From Streptomyces aureus (lineage in GTDB: Bacteria; Actinomycetota; Actinomycetes; Streptomycetales; Streptomycetaceae): a stretch of DNA of 50,483 bases. A program made the translations under genes and the position numbers. The DNA lies in the NCBI RefSeq assembly GCF_001418135.1, contig NZ_LIPQ01000004.1, positions 1 to 50,483 of the forward strand. Reading direction: 5' to 3'. The notes below the pieces were generated by a model. That model worked only from the letters and a program-made list of their open reading frames with translations, was not told where the DNA came from and did no database searches. Shown in pieces: positions 1-8,723 of the stretch (position 1 is its first letter; every line of letters begins with the position of its first letter).

Positions 1-595
1 CGGCAAGTCGACCCTGCTGCACGTCGCGGCGGGCATGCTCACCCCCGAGCGGGGCGACATACGGCTCTTCGGCCGTGCCGTCGCGGCCTGCCCGCCTGCG
101 GAGCTCACTGCACTGCGCGTGCTGGCCCCCCAGGAGGCGTACGTCTTCACGGGCACCCTGCGGGACAACCTGCGGTACCTGCGGCCCGACGCCGACCGGG
201 CCGCCGTCGACCGGGCCGTGGACGCGCTCGCCCTGGAACCGCTCGTCGACCGGGTGGGCGGGCTCGACCGTACGCTGACGCCCGACGCCCTGTCTCACGG
301 CGAACGCCAGCTGATCGCGCTGGGGCGCGCCCATCTGGCCCCCGCCCCGCTGCTACTGCTCGACGAGGCGACCTGCCACCTGGACCCCGTCGCGGAGGCC
401 ACGGCCGAGCGGGCTCTCAGCGCCCGGCCGGGAACCCTGGTCGTGGTCGCCCACCGGTTGTCGTCGGCACTCCGAGCGGACAGGATCCTCGTCCTCGACG
501 GCACCCGGGCCCAGTACGGAACGCACGACGAGCTGCTCGCGCGTTCCGCTCTCTACCGCGATCTCGTGGGGCACTGGAACCAGGTCCAGGAGTGA
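1..595 (+). CDS. ABC transporter ATP-binding domain, 5' end outside window
   Basis: This is the C-terminal ATPase part of an ABC transporter, which hydrolyses ATP to drive transport across the membrane. The window begins inside the Walker A loop: the first full codons read GKSTLL in the frame starting at base 2. The Q-loop region follows (LAPQEAYVFTGTLRDNL). The usual LSGGQ signature is the variant SHGERQ, next to Walker B LLLLDEAT and the H-loop VVAHRL. The order and the phrase TGTLRDNL resemble exporters with a fused membrane domain, so the missing 5' part may hold a transmembrane domain. Substrate cannot be told. The stop is TGA. A convergent LuxR gene follows 34 bases later. Confidence 0.9.
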   Translation, partial: GKSTLLHVAAGMLTPERGDIRLFGRAVAACPPAELTALRVLAPQEAYVFTGTLRDNLRYLRPDADRAAVDRAVDALALEPLVDRVGGLDRTLTPDALSHGERQLIALGRAHLAPAPLLLLDEATCHLDPVAEATAERALSARPGTLVVVAHRLSSALRADRILVLDGTRAQYGTHDELLARSALYRDLVGHWNQVQE

Positions 596-629
596 GCGGA
601 CCGCGCCCGCGCGGACGCCGCGGCAGTGC

Positions 630-1244
630 TCAGGTCCAGCCGGCGCCCTGGGCGATCCGGATGGCATCCACGCGGTTCCGTGCGCCGACCTTGCGGATGA
701 CGCTCGCCATGTAGTTGCGGACCGTGCCCTTGGTCAGGAACAACGTCGCGGCGATCTCAGCGACCGGCGCTCCGTCGGCGGCCAGCGAGAGGACGCTCAG
801 CTCACGCCGGGTCAGGGGCATCTCCGCGGCCTGGAGGAACCCGAGCGCGAGCGTGTCGTCGATGTAGCGCTCCCCCTTGGCCAGACGGTGTACGGCCTCC
901 AGTAATCGATGCTTCGGGGCGTTCTGGTCGACGAAGCCGCTCGCCCCCGCGGCATGGGCCCGCCGCAGAACCCCCGGCCGCTGCCCGGCCACGAGGGCCA
1001 GCAGAGCCGGGCGGCCACCCGAGCCCTCTCCCGGGGGCGGTGCGGCAGCGGCCACGGGCCGCGTCGCCGAGGGCGGCAGACACTCGGCGTCCGCCACGTA
1101 CACGTCCGGTTCGGACTTCCCCGTCGCCGGGCCGTGCGGCCATCGGGGCAGCGAGGAGACCACCATGACCCCGCCCGACCTCAGCAGTTCGACCAGCGCG
1201 GTCCGCAGGAGCTGCGCCTCGTAGACCACCGTCACTCGTATCAT
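630..1244 (-). CDS. LuxR-family response regulator (DesR-like)
   Basis: A 204-residue DNA-binding transcription regulator. The C-terminal third is a LuxR/GerE helix-turn-helix: LTRRELSVLSLAADG, then VAEIAATLFLTKGTVRNYM and a final helix VGARNRVDAIRIA. The N-terminal part has the pattern of a receiver domain (MIRVTVVYEAQLLRTAL, a candidate phospho-acceptor in DVYVADAE, and GASGFVDQ near the end), but it is short and its acidic pocket looks weak. The open frame runs far upstream, but that part translates into transposase debris. I chose the ATG at 1244 because it opens the receiver-like fold; only a poor GGGGTGGG precedes it. No partner kinase is in view. It is convergent with the ABC gene. Confidence 0.85.
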   Translation of the reverse strand: MIRVTVVYEAQLLRTALVELLRSGGVMVVSSLPRWPHGPATGKSEPDVYVADAECLPPSATRPVAAAAPPPGEGSGGRPALLALVAGQRPGVLRRAHAAGASGFVDQNAPKHRLLEAVHRLAKGERYIDDTLALGFLQAAEMPLTRRELSVLSLAADGAPVAEIAATLFLTKGTVRNYMASVIRKVGARNRVDAIRIAQGAGWT

Positions 1245-1582
1245 TCCCACCCCTTCGGTTCTCCGTCGTGCCAGGGGTGCACGACGCGAGCAATCACCCC
1301 CACCCCTCTGCCCTTGCCGCACCAGGCGGAACGCCGCACCGGGTGCACAGGGGGCGCACTCCGGAGCGCGTCGGCCGGATCCGGTTCGTCCCTCCGATGG
1401 CGAAGCAGGCCGACGGCGTGTGATGCCTGCCGCGCCGAAGCAGGAATGTCCGGATCGAACCCGTACGGCGCGCGGGCGCGGGAGTGCGCCCACGGGGATC
1501 CGGCGAGTCGCCACGGACCCGCTCGGCCGGTGCCCGACTCCGCCGCATGCGCGTTCGATGAGGAGGACCCTGCCTGGCGGGC
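1245..1582. other. intergenic stretch without recognisable gene
   Basis: This should hold the promoter of the LuxR gene. Both strands have open frames caused by GC bias, but none reads like a protein. I see no repeat or hairpin. Confidence 0.4.
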
Positions 1583-1760
1583 GGGCCGTCGGCGGCTGAT
1601 CACCTTGGTGCGACGTGCGGCCGATGGATCCGAGGATGGGCGGTGGCTGTCCGAGGCGACATGTGCCGCATTGGACGAGCGGACCGTGACGGTCCCGGCG
1701 ACCGGGGCGGCCGCGTTGATCCTCCCGAGCTTGGCCGGCTCGCGGACGGCTGTGGCGGTG
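1583..1760 (+). pseudogene. IS110-family recombinase fragment
   Basis: Translation of this segment gives GRRRLITLV, then ALDERTVTVPATGAAALI and PSLAGSRTAV. It matches the middle of the intact IS110 recombinase at 16111-17313 (GRRRLVTLI, ALDEQTVIVPGTDAAALI, PSLAGSLTAV). Both ends are missing, so this is an internal fragment of a dead copy. It is cut on its right by a piece of a different transposase on the other strand. Confidence 0.8.
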
Positions 1761-1847
1761 GAGTCTTCGACAACCGGCAAGCCAGCACGCCGTTCTCTCG
1801 ACCACCCACCGATGCAGGCCCAGCCGCTGCGAGGACTCGACACCTTT
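1752..1847 (-). pseudogene. IS5-family transposase C-terminal fragment
   Basis: The minus strand reads KGVESSQRLGLHRWVVER followed by TACWLAGCRRLHRH. This is the conserved C-terminal DDE block (RHRWVVERT...WL...RRL) of IS5-family transposases. The same block occurs at 35649-36441 as KGIESSERLGRHRWVVKR. Only about 32 codons remain. It abuts the IS110 fragment, so at least two elements were stacked here and then lost. Confidence 0.75.
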
Positions 1848-1957
1848 GCGGGGCCTGGCTGCCGTCACCCGTCCAGGAGCCGTACCGGCACTGTTCTACG
1901 ATCATGGTTCTGCCGTCATGCGGCGCTGTACGAGTACGGGATGGACTGGGGGACGGA

Positions 1958-2647
1958 ATGGCGATCGACAGGCCTGGCCGGCCGGAGAACCTGCCGGCAG
2001 CCGAAGTGTTGTGGGCGCGCTGGGCCCTGGTCGCCGTGCTGGAGGCCACGGCGAAGGCGGAAGCCCAAGGCGTTCGCCGCGGCGGCACATGGATTGACGG
2101 CAGCGGTCTGCACCTCGATGATCGCGGCTGCACCTGGTGGACGTTCCAGCAGATGGGAGAAGGCCGCTACCTGCTGTACGGCGAGGACGAGTCCAGTGCC
2201 GTGAAGTGGCACGAACCCTCGATCGACATGCTGGCGCAGGCGCCGGACTGGCTGCCGTACGAGCACCTTCGCGAGCTGCTGGAGGGCTGGGAGCTGGGCT
2301 GTGTGTACTGGTACGAGAACGGTGCCTGGGCTCGTGCGCCCTACCCGGACGACTTGGACGACGACGGCCTCGACTGCGGGATGAGCCGTTACGCGGTGCG
2401 CGAGGAATTGCTGCGCGACCTGATCGCCTCGGAGCGCGGCCTGCCCCGCGGCCGGGCTGACGGTCTTGTGGCCGCGGCGGAGGCGCGCAGCATGACGGCC
2501 GCCGAGATCCGGGAGGTGCTGGACGCGGCTGCCGCCGCGGACGAGTACGTGCCGGCGGACCGGGAAGCGCTGCTGCGGTCCCTGGAGCTTGCGGCGCTGG
2601 CTGCCCCCGGTTCCGTCGCTCCGGCCGCGTCGAACGAGCCCGGCTGA
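1958..2647 (+). CDS. hypothetical protein, 229 aa
   Basis: I do not recognise the family. The ATG at 1958 follows GGGGGACGG, and the frame is fully open to the TGA. The protein is soluble and acidic. An aromatic-rich segment lies near residues 40-110 (GCTWWTFQQMGEGRYLLYG, GCVYWYENGAWARAPYP), and a helical Ala/Glu-rich tail makes up the last 80 residues (EIREVLDAAAAADEYVPADRE). There is no signal peptide or membrane segment. Codon use is normal, so I think the gene is real. The first part overlaps no recognisable IS sequence. A 75-bp repeat begins 15 bases after the stop. Confidence 0.7.
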   Translation: MAIDRPGRPENLPAAEVLWARWALVAVLEATAKAEAQGVRRGGTWIDGSGLHLDDRGCTWWTFQQMGEGRYLLYGEDESSAVKWHEPSIDMLAQAPDWLPYEHLRELLEGWELGCVYWYENGAWARAPYPDDLDDDGLDCGMSRYAVREELLRDLIASERGLPRGRADGLVAAAEARSMTAAEIREVLDAAAAADEYVPADREALLRSLELAALAAPGSVAPAASNEPG

Positions 2648-2662
2648 GGCGCGGGAATCCAT

Positions 2663-2737
2663 CCACGCGCAGGCCCGCTCCCACTCAGGACAGAGACGTC
2701 GTTCGTCACAGACGAGTCCATATCTGAGACGTGACGA
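2663..2737 (-). repeat. 75-bp dispersed repeat, copy 1
   Basis: The segment matches 40898-40972 in the same orientation over 75 bases with no gaps and about eight mismatches. The middle part, GACGTCGTTCGTCACAGACG, is identical in both copies. In copy 2 a tRNA-like element follows on the minus strand; here the end of the hypothetical gene at 1958 follows instead. It encodes nothing recognisable. Confidence 0.85.
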
Positions 2738-3116
2738 CACCCGTGGGTGACCACGACGACCACCCGCCACCGTCGGCCGTCGCCCCTGCCCTACATGGCG
2801 ACACCGAACAGCGGGCTGGTCGTCCCGGGCCCGCTTTCCGGTGTCGCCGCGTCGCGGGCTTGGAGCCCATCAGCACCTCTACAGGCTCCATCGGGACCCT
2901 CACCACCACCAGCCACGCGCCAGGACCCGCATCCCGTCACGGCGGCGGAGACTGTCCTGATGATTTCTGGCGCCGATCAGGTCTTGCGGGCCCCACCCCA
3001 GCCCTGCCGCACCTGTACACAATTGCCCGACCGAACCAGCATGGGCATCACTGCCCCTGCCGCATCACGGTCCTCACCAGCAGCTGCGCGGCCGCCTCGG
3101 TTTCCCTGCCCAGGTC
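2738..3116. other. non-coding stretch with a diverged repeat
   Basis: The part around 2745-2860 resembles 5025-5110: both contain ACCACCCGCCACCG and, about 30 bases later, GGCGACACCGA followed by CAGCGG. It is probably decayed mobile DNA, but I cannot name the element. The remainder of the stretch shows no gene. Confidence 0.4.
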
Positions 3117-4028
3117 TCACCCGCGCGGCTCACCCGCCACCTGCTTGTCGACAGGAATGTCCAGCCGGGCGGCCAAGGTGGTGAGGGCCGCCCCCAAAGG
3201 CAGTGCTACCCGCGTGACCGCGTGTCGGTCGCCGCGGGTCGGGTCCTGGTTGATGATCAACACCGGCTTTCCCGCCTGGGCCGCCTGGCGAACGAACCGG
3301 AGCCCGCTCATCACGGTGAGGGAGGACCCCAGAACCAGCAACGAGGCTGCTTGATCCACCAGCTCACGGCAGTGCTCGACACGCTGCGGTGGAACGGCTT
3401 CGCCGAAGAAGACCACATCAGGCTTGAGGACGCCTCCGCAGACAGCGCATGGCACCACACGGAAGTCCCCGACCTGTTCGTCGCTGAGGTCGGCGTCACC
3501 GTCCGGGTTGATTCCGGCCGCCATCGGCTCGAAACCTGCGTTAGCCTCCTCCAGCCGCCGCGCGAGATCGCTGCGCCGGCTGAAGGCGCCGCAGGAGAGA
3601 CAGACCACCCGTTCCAGGCTTCCGTGCAGTTCCACGACGTCTTCGCTGCCGGCCGACTGGTGCAACCCGTCGACGTTCTGGGTGATCACCCCCGAGAGCA
3701 GTCCGTGGCGTCCGAAGGCAGTCACTGTCAGGTGCCCGGTGTTGGGCCGGGCGCGGCCGAAGGTACGCCAGCCGAGGTGGCTGCGCGCCCAGTACCGGCG
3801 CTGTGCCTGACCGTCGGCGATGAATTCCTGGTAGGTCATCGGAGTGTGTCGGCTCAGGCTTCCGCCCGCGCCCCGGTAGTCGGGGATGCCTGACTCCGTG
3901 GAGATGCCCGCTCCGCTGAGCACCAGGACACCGCCAGTGCGCAGTGCAGCGACGACCGGCTCCAGATTGGTCGTGCCCGGCAGCAGGTCCTCGGTGGGGG
4001 TCCAGCTCAAAGTAGGGCGCATACGCAT
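3117..4028 (-). CDS. Sir2-family NAD-dependent protein deacylase
   Basis: Sirtuins remove acyl groups from lysines using NAD+, giving nicotinamide and O-acyl-ADP-ribose. All expected elements are present in 303 residues. The NAD loop is GAGIS at 39-43 with PDYRG after it. TQNVDGLH lies at 116-123, and the catalytic His is in ELHG near residue 135. Two Zn-binding pairs are C143/C146 and C194/C197. The Rossmann end is VVFFGE and GSSLTV. The spacing between the Zn pairs is longer than in minimal sirtuins, filled by EEANAGFEPMAAGINPD, as in other actinobacterial sirtuins. The ATG at 4028 gives the usual N-terminus. It stands alone, with no obvious acyl-CoA synthetase partner. Confidence 0.93.
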   Translation of the reverse strand: MRMRPTLSWTPTEDLLPGTTNLEPVVAALRTGGVLVLSGAGISTESGIPDYRGAGGSLSRHTPMTYQEFIADGQAQRRYWARSHLGWRTFGRARPNTGHLTVTAFGRHGLLSGVITQNVDGLHQSAGSEDVVELHGSLERVVCLSCGAFSRRSDLARRLEEANAGFEPMAAGINPDGDADLSDEQVGDFRVVPCAVCGGVLKPDVVFFGEAVPPQRVEHCRELVDQAASLLVLGSSLTVMSGLRFVRQAAQAGKPVLIINQDPTRGDRHAVTRVALPLGAALTTLAARLDIPVDKQVAGEPRG

Positions 4029-4465
4029 GCCACCAGGGTACGGAGCCAGGCCGTTTTCTTCGGATCACATGCCGTCGGTGCCGCTCGCATCCACGTACAC
4101 CGGACCACGGTCCGAGCTGCGCTCCGTCCTTTGACCGTGAGGCCACGTCTGGGCGCTGTTCCTCACCCCAGAGCCTCCTGACCAGGCACCTCACGTATGC
4201 CTAGTGGTCGATCCGGCACCGACGAAATCGTTTCCGCGGCCTCGGAAGAATGCCTGGCATGGGTACAGACCCAGCGGTTCATCGAGTATCGGGCTCCGCA
4301 AGACGCTCAGGAGGAGGCGTCCTGGTACAGCGCACACGGTCTCAGCTCCCTCGACACTGTCCGCAACTACGCGAACCTCCTTCCCCTGGCCCCAGGCAGG
4401 GGGTTTCCGCCGATGCCTCGGCCACCGCGAGTGCACGGCTCGCCCAATGACACGGGGCACGACAA
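4029..4465. other. upstream region of Sir2 and unassigned DNA
   Basis: This stretch holds the promoter side of the Sir2 gene. On the plus strand, around 4230-4400, a frame reads RFIEYRAPQDAQEEASWYS. It has the look of a protein fragment, but I cannot assign it to a family and see no start signal. Confidence 0.35.
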
Positions 4466-4498
4466 GGGCGCCTGCCGGGCTCTGCCCGGCAGGCGCCC
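4466..4498 (-). terminator. strong hairpin terminator
   Basis: A perfect 14-bp stem, GGGCGCCTGCCGGG, closes on a 5-base CTCTG loop. It lies about 50 bases beyond the stop codon of the DUF5133 gene. There is no clear U-tract, as is usual in streptomycetes. It probably ends that minus-strand transcript. Confidence 0.75.
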
Positions 4499-4550
4499 TC
4501 GGGCTGTTCCGGCCCGGCCCGCGCCCCTCCCCGGCGCAGGTCGGACCGGT

Positions 4551-4778
4551 TCAGGCCGTCAGGACCGAGTCGTCCTCGGGGCGCGCTCCGGGCAGGCGGT
4601 GGCGGGCGGCGATCAGCGCGGTGTCGACGTCCCGGGTGCCGGTGGAGACACACAGCGTGTAGGCGAGGTCCTCCATGCGCCGACGCACCTCGCGGCTCCC
4701 GTCCTCCGCGTGCAGCACGCTCAGTGCCTCGTACTCCTCGACCAGCTTGCTCAGCACCACGGGATGGGCCATCAGCAC
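4551..4778 (-). CDS. DUF5133 domain protein
   Basis: A small, mostly helical protein of about 75 residues. It matches the actinobacterial DUF5133 pattern: LMAHPVVLSKLVEEYEAL, then an HAEDG turn, VRRRMEDLAYTLCVSTGTRD, and ALIAARHRLPGA near the end. Function is unknown; in streptomycetes such genes are often scattered and found beside regulators. I chose GTG at 4778 because GAGGAG lies nine bases upstream. The ATG two codons later, at 4772, is the alternative. A strong hairpin follows the gene. Confidence 0.85.
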   Translation of the reverse strand: MLMAHPVVLSKLVEEYEALSVLHAEDGSREVRRRMEDLAYTLCVSTGTRDVDTALIAARHRLPGARPEDDSVLTA

Positions 4779-6321
4779 AGTGGATCTCTCCTCACCGCCT
4801 GGGCGCCGACCGCCCGGCTTGGAGCCGCGCCTACCCCGGTTTCCCAGGCGCATACCGACACCCGGGGGCATGCCCCCCACACGTCAGGGCGGCCGGACCG
4901 GGGGACGGCGTAGTGAACTCCCCGTCACCTCCGCACCGGGCGCCGTCCCTGTCTGCTCTCCGCCTGATTCCTCGCCCTGAACCACGACGGGGAGTTCAGC
5001 GTGTCGCAGGCAGGCTGCGGACAGCCATGGGTCACCTCGACAACCACCCGCCACCGCCGCCCGATGTCCCCGCTGTGCGCGGCGACACCGATCAGCGGAC
5101 CCCGTACTGCTAGGGCGCTGTGGCGTGCTGCGGCATCGAGGGCATCGGCCCGCGGTGGACTATCGCGGCTTCTACCGGTTCCACTGGAACCTCACCGGCA
5201 CCGTCCACTCGCCGCATACGGCGTCGGGGCCGGCTTCGTTCGCACACGCCTGCGCCGTCGCGAGATCCGGCGCAGTCCCGGCGGGGACGTAGGTGAAGCC
5301 GTCCCGCTGCTCCAGAACCCGCGGCTCGTCGGGCCGGAGGTGGCCACCGCATCCGGGGAAGGGCCGGTGACGGTGGCAGTCGTCCGGTGGCGGGCGTCTG
5401 CGCTTGTCGTACGTATCGAGCGGGTCTTCGGCGTTCACCGCGCGGGAAGACGCGGGACGGCCGGGTCGGGGACCGGGTCGGCGGTTGCTTGCTCATGCAC
5501 TCGATGCTCGCGGGCTACGCACGGTCGACTGCAGCCATCTCGTACGAACAGGTGGCGGCGAACAGTGCGTTGGGGCACATCTGCTCTGGGACGACAACCG
5601 TGGCAGTGCTGGACATCGCGCCGGGAGACGCTGGTGGATCGCCAGAGCACCGACTGCCGGTATCGCGCCCTGAGGGGACGGCTCGGCGGCACGCACCACT
5701 GTAGGCGAGGTGAAATGAACCCCCGGGATACCCCGTTCATGTAGATCCGATCCTGCTGATCGTTCTGTACTAGCGGGCTAGTTCGGAGACGGGAGAGAAG
5801 CCCCGGGCCCCGTCGGCCCGGCCCTGTGCTCGCTCCCGAACGGGTCGATGCCGGCGGCGTCGAGGCAGAGGACCAGGGCACAGCAGCCGGTCTGGGAATT
5901 GCGGCCCGTGGACGCTGGCCCCTTCGCAGTGATCAGGGTCTTGGCCGGGTGGACACGCTCGCCGTCGTGGAACTCCCCTCTAGGACGTAAACGAACTCCT
6001 GCATGTGACAGGGGCTTTCGCCGAACGGGGCACCCGGCGCGAGCTCGAAGAGCGTCACCGACGGCTCATCACCGGTGCCCTCCTGCTGCGCCATGGTCAC
6101 ATGCCGTCGGCCGCCGGCGTCCTAGCGCCTGATCGACGTGGGCGGCTTCGAATTCTCCGCGCGTACCTTGAGGTCGACGCACGGTCGCCTGCGGCCGAAA
6201 CCCAAGTTCCGTCGGTCGCTCGTCCGCGTGACGCCCAGCAGAGAATTGGTACGCCTCCCTGTGTGCCCCCACGCCAGCGATCCCCGGGTTGGGGGCGCAG
6301 TACGTTCCCCCTTTGCTGCGG
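4779..6321. other. degraded DNA, no convincing gene except one weak candidate
   Basis: About 1.5 kb with only GC-driven open frames. 5025-5110 resembles 2745-2860, so a shared decayed element may be present. Codon quality changes often, as in broken genes. One candidate small gene at 5172-5438 is listed separately. I see no intact promoter, RNA or IS end here. Confidence 0.4.
5172..5438 (-). CDS. possible small hypothetical protein
   Basis: The 88-residue frame ends in TYVPAGTAPDLATAQACANE and VCGEWTVPVRFQWNR, which reads more like a natural protein than its surroundings. Four cysteines are spaced through it. There is no good ribosome binding site, and the first 25 residues are basic and low in complexity. 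It may be the 3' end of a broken gene. Confidence 0.2.
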   Translation of the reverse strand: MNAEDPLDTYDKRRRPPPDDCHRHRPFPGCGGHLRPDEPRVLEQRDGFTYVPAGTAPDLATAQACANEAGPDAVCGEWTVPVRFQWNR

Positions 6322-6579
6322 GGCGGGGCTGTGGTGGACGGCGGTGGTCTCGCAGGCCTGGGCGAAATCGGTCTGCGCGTCGGTTTGGTTCTGGTCGGCT
6401 GCCAGGCCCCAGGGGCTCTTGGTGGTGACCCACTCGGAGACGAAGCGGCAGTGTGCCTCGGGGAGTTCAGGTAGCCACTCGACCGGGACCTGGTCGGCCT
6501 TCGACCGGTTCGTACGCGCGGTGACTACCAGGAGTGGGGCGGCGGCGTCCTGGTCGTTCAGGGCGACTGTCGGATTCAC
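6322..6579 (-). pseudogene. remnant of HNH / DUF1524 (GmrSD C-terminal type) nuclease
   Basis: The minus strand reads VTARTNRSKADQVPVEWLP, then AHCRFVSEWVTTKSPWGL, and a last segment with CETTAVHHSPAP. This is the usual ending of secreted actinobacterial HNH-family nucleases: TNRSKGDQ, then PxEWLPP, a conserved Cys, and WVxxKxRWGL. The upstream HNH catalytic part (DHxVPL) is not in frame and was not found. The frame also runs on into unrelated sequence after the normal end. It is therefore a C-terminal remnant. Confidence 0.6.
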
Positions 6580-6949
6580 GTTCCGCGCTGTTGGTCCATC
6601 AAGAGCTGCTGGAGCTGACGAGGGTCCCTACGGTCGATCATGGACACCCCCGCCACAGGACGGGTGCCCCCGGGGCTGGTGCCGGGCCCGCCGCTTCCCC
6701 GAGCATGACGAGATCGGCCCCCCTTTGGGGCCTTACGCGAGAGTAAAGGACTGGGCCTCGGCGGCCAGCTTCGATACGCAGAAGGCCACACCCGGTCTCG
6801 GGCGGTCAGGTCGGCGTGGGGCCAGAAGCGGCGGGCAGCGCCGACGCCACTGGTTTCGAGGCAGCCGCGGATCTGGTCAGCCATCACCACTGCCTCCAGC
6901 GCACCTCACCATCGCCACAAGGCGCGCACCAGTCGCAGGGTGCCCCGGA
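6580..6949. other. unassigned decayed sequence
   Basis: The minus frame reads ADQIRGCLETSGVGAARRFW and later DPRQLQQLLMDQQR, which may be broken pieces of a gene. No start, domain or repeat can be supported. Confidence 0.3.
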
Positions 6950-7144
6950 TCAGGAGCGGGACCAGGGCCGGCGTCCGTTGCTGTGGCGGGTACGGCCGGC
7001 GCCGATGCCCGCGACGTGCAGCGCCAGGGCCGTGAGCCCGAGCAGCATCACGTTCGTCGAGGAGAACACATCGTTGGTGCCGATATCCGCGGCGTTGATC
7101 AGGAAAGCGATGAAGAACAGTACGGCGGCTGCGATGCCGAGCAT
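6950..7144 (-). CDS. small two-helix membrane protein, 64 aa
   Basis: Two hydrophobic helices (MLGIAAAVLFFIAFLINAA and VMLLGLTALALHVAGIGAG) are joined by a short polar loop (DIGTNDVFSSTN). A basic tail (RTRHSNGRRPWSRS) should face the cytoplasm. I chose the ATG at 7144 because AAGGAGC lies seven bases upstream; the open frame extends further but loses sense. Similar tiny membrane proteins are common in streptomycetes and have no known role. The surrounding DNA is decayed, so this gene is an island. Confidence 0.75.
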   Translation of the reverse strand: MLGIAAAVLFFIAFLINAADIGTNDVFSSTNVMLLGLTALALHVAGIGAGRTRHSNGRRPWSRS

Positions 7145-7706
7145 CGTGAGGCTCCTTCCGAGAGGTGCTGTCCGTGTGCCCGCGCACTGCTGCTGCACAC
7201 ATGTACGACCACGGGCCGGGTGCTGGCCGGGATGCGAAGGAGCGAACGAGAGGGGACTTCGATACACGGCCTAGCCTTGCAGGCCACCGAGCGGGTAACA
7301 AAGGTCTACCGCTGCATCCACCAAGTGAGAGCTGCTCCGCCGGTACGACGTGCTGGCTCGTCGGCGGAGGGGACGGCCCGCGGCGGCAGCCGTCATCTCC
7401 AGGGCCCGTGCGCGTCGTGCGCGACTCGCGGGGTTCGACTCCACGGATGCCGGCACGGAAGACCGAGGCGCACGGATCCGAAGTCGAGGTGGCCGAGTTC
7501 GCCGCCGTGGGCCTGGCGAGCCGGGTGTCGAGGGTTTCCCGCATGCCAGACAGCCGCAGGGCCCTTGAGTGACTCCCGCAGGGCGGCGTCCATCACGGTC
7601 ATCGGGCTTCCACCTCGGCTTCGTCGTGGACCTGGTCGTCGTGGTCGCCGTCCGTCGGGTCGGGGGTCGCGACGGTGGCGGAGAGGCGAGCGGGGCCGTG
7701 GAGTAA
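7145..7706. other. no recognisable gene
   Basis: The first 40 bases should hold the promoter of the 64-residue membrane protein. The rest has only chance open frames. The last three bases (TAA, 7704-7706) are one copy of the target duplication of the IS5-family insertion. Confidence 0.4.
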
Positions 7707-8590
7707 GAGGTCCTAACAGAAGCTATTGATCATGTGACTGTCGGCTTGGCTGCTCGTTGGTCCGTTCGTGGCGAAGAGGAACTCCCGGCCGTGGATCGTG
7801 TCGGATGAACTGTGGTCGCTGGTCGAGCCGTTGTTGCCAGCTCCGGCGCCGAAGCTGGTGTCGGGGCGGCCGCGGGTTCCTGACCGGCAGGCTCTGTGCG
7901 GGATCCTGTTCGTGCTGCACACCGGCATCCAGTGGGAATACCTGCCCCAGGAGCTCGGCTTCGGCTCCGGCATGACGTGCTGGCGACGCCTGGCGACCTG
8001 GAACGAGGCCGGCGTGTGGGACCAGCTGCACCTGGTCCTGCTCAAGAAGCTGCGCTCGGCCAAGCAGCTGGACTGGTCGCGGGCGGTGATCGACTCCAGC
8101 CACGTCCGGGCCGCTCGACGCGGCCCAAAAGCGGACCCAGCCCGGTCGACCGAGCACGGCCGGGCAGCAAGCACCACGTCCTCGTCGACGGACAGGGCAT
8201 CCCACTCGCCGTGTCGCTGACCGGCGGAAACCGCAACGACGTCACCCAACTGCTGCCCTGCTCGCCAAGATCCCGTCCGTCGCCGGCCTGGTCGGACGAC
8301 CCAGGCGACGACCGGACACGCTGCTGGCCGACCGCGGCTACGACCACGACAAATACCGCCGTCTCATCTGGGCGCAGGGCATCAAACCGGTGATCGCCCG
8401 CCGCGGCGTCCCACACGGCTCCGGCCTCGGCGTCCACCGCTGGGTCGTCGAGCGGACCATCGCCTGGCTGCACGGCTTCCGCCGTCTCCGCGTCCGCTGG
8501 GAACGACGCGACGACATCCACGAAGCCTTCCTCGGCCTCGCCACCTGCCTCATCACCCACCGACACGTCCAACGCCTTTGTTAGGACCTC
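7707..8590 (+). mobile_element. IS5-family insertion sequence with TAA target duplication
   Basis: The 884-bp element begins GAGGTCCTAACA and ends TGTTAGGACCTC, a perfect 12-bp terminal inverted repeat. It is flanked on both sides by TAA (7704-7706 and 8591-8593), the direct repeat made on insertion. It holds one transposase reading in two overlapping frames. The ends are well preserved, so insertion is fairly recent, but the transposase carries a one-base deletion. It lies immediately left of a decayed CRISPR array. Confidence 0.88.
7768..8584 (+). pseudogene. IS5-family transposase, two frames, inactivated
   Basis: The first frame begins MAKRNSRPWIVSDELWSL and holds the N-terminal helical domain up to AVIDSSHVRAARRGPK (first catalytic Asp in VIDSSH). 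At 8124-8130 the heptamer C CCA AAA has the X XXY YYZ form of a -1 slip site. The -1 frame continues KHHVLVDGQGIPLAVSLTG and GGNRNDVTQLLP, a natural fusion product. Near 8257-8262 a base is missing from a C run, and the last part, LLADRGYD (second Asp) and HRWVVERTIAWLHGF (Glu), sits in a third frame. The first shift is probably programmed and the second is a lesion. Confidence 0.8.
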
Positions 8591-8723
8591 TAAGGCTGCT
8601 GCTCCGGCGTCTCCGCCGGTCTCGGGCTCGGGGTCGGTTTCGGTGCCCGCGATCAGGATGCCCTTCGATCGAGACTCCCGTTCGATCGACAGACTCCATG
8701 CTCGGTATGACACCGGCTTCTCA

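Noticed and set aside
909-2204. Long plus-strand open frame of about 430 codons
   Set aside because: Its translation is antisense to the LuxR gene and then passes through IS110 debris. It is a GC-bias artefact.
8591-8723. Additional CRISPR repeat between the IS and repeat 1
   Set aside because: At the expected position 61 bases upstream of repeat 1 (about 8663) the sequence has no C4/G4 palindrome.
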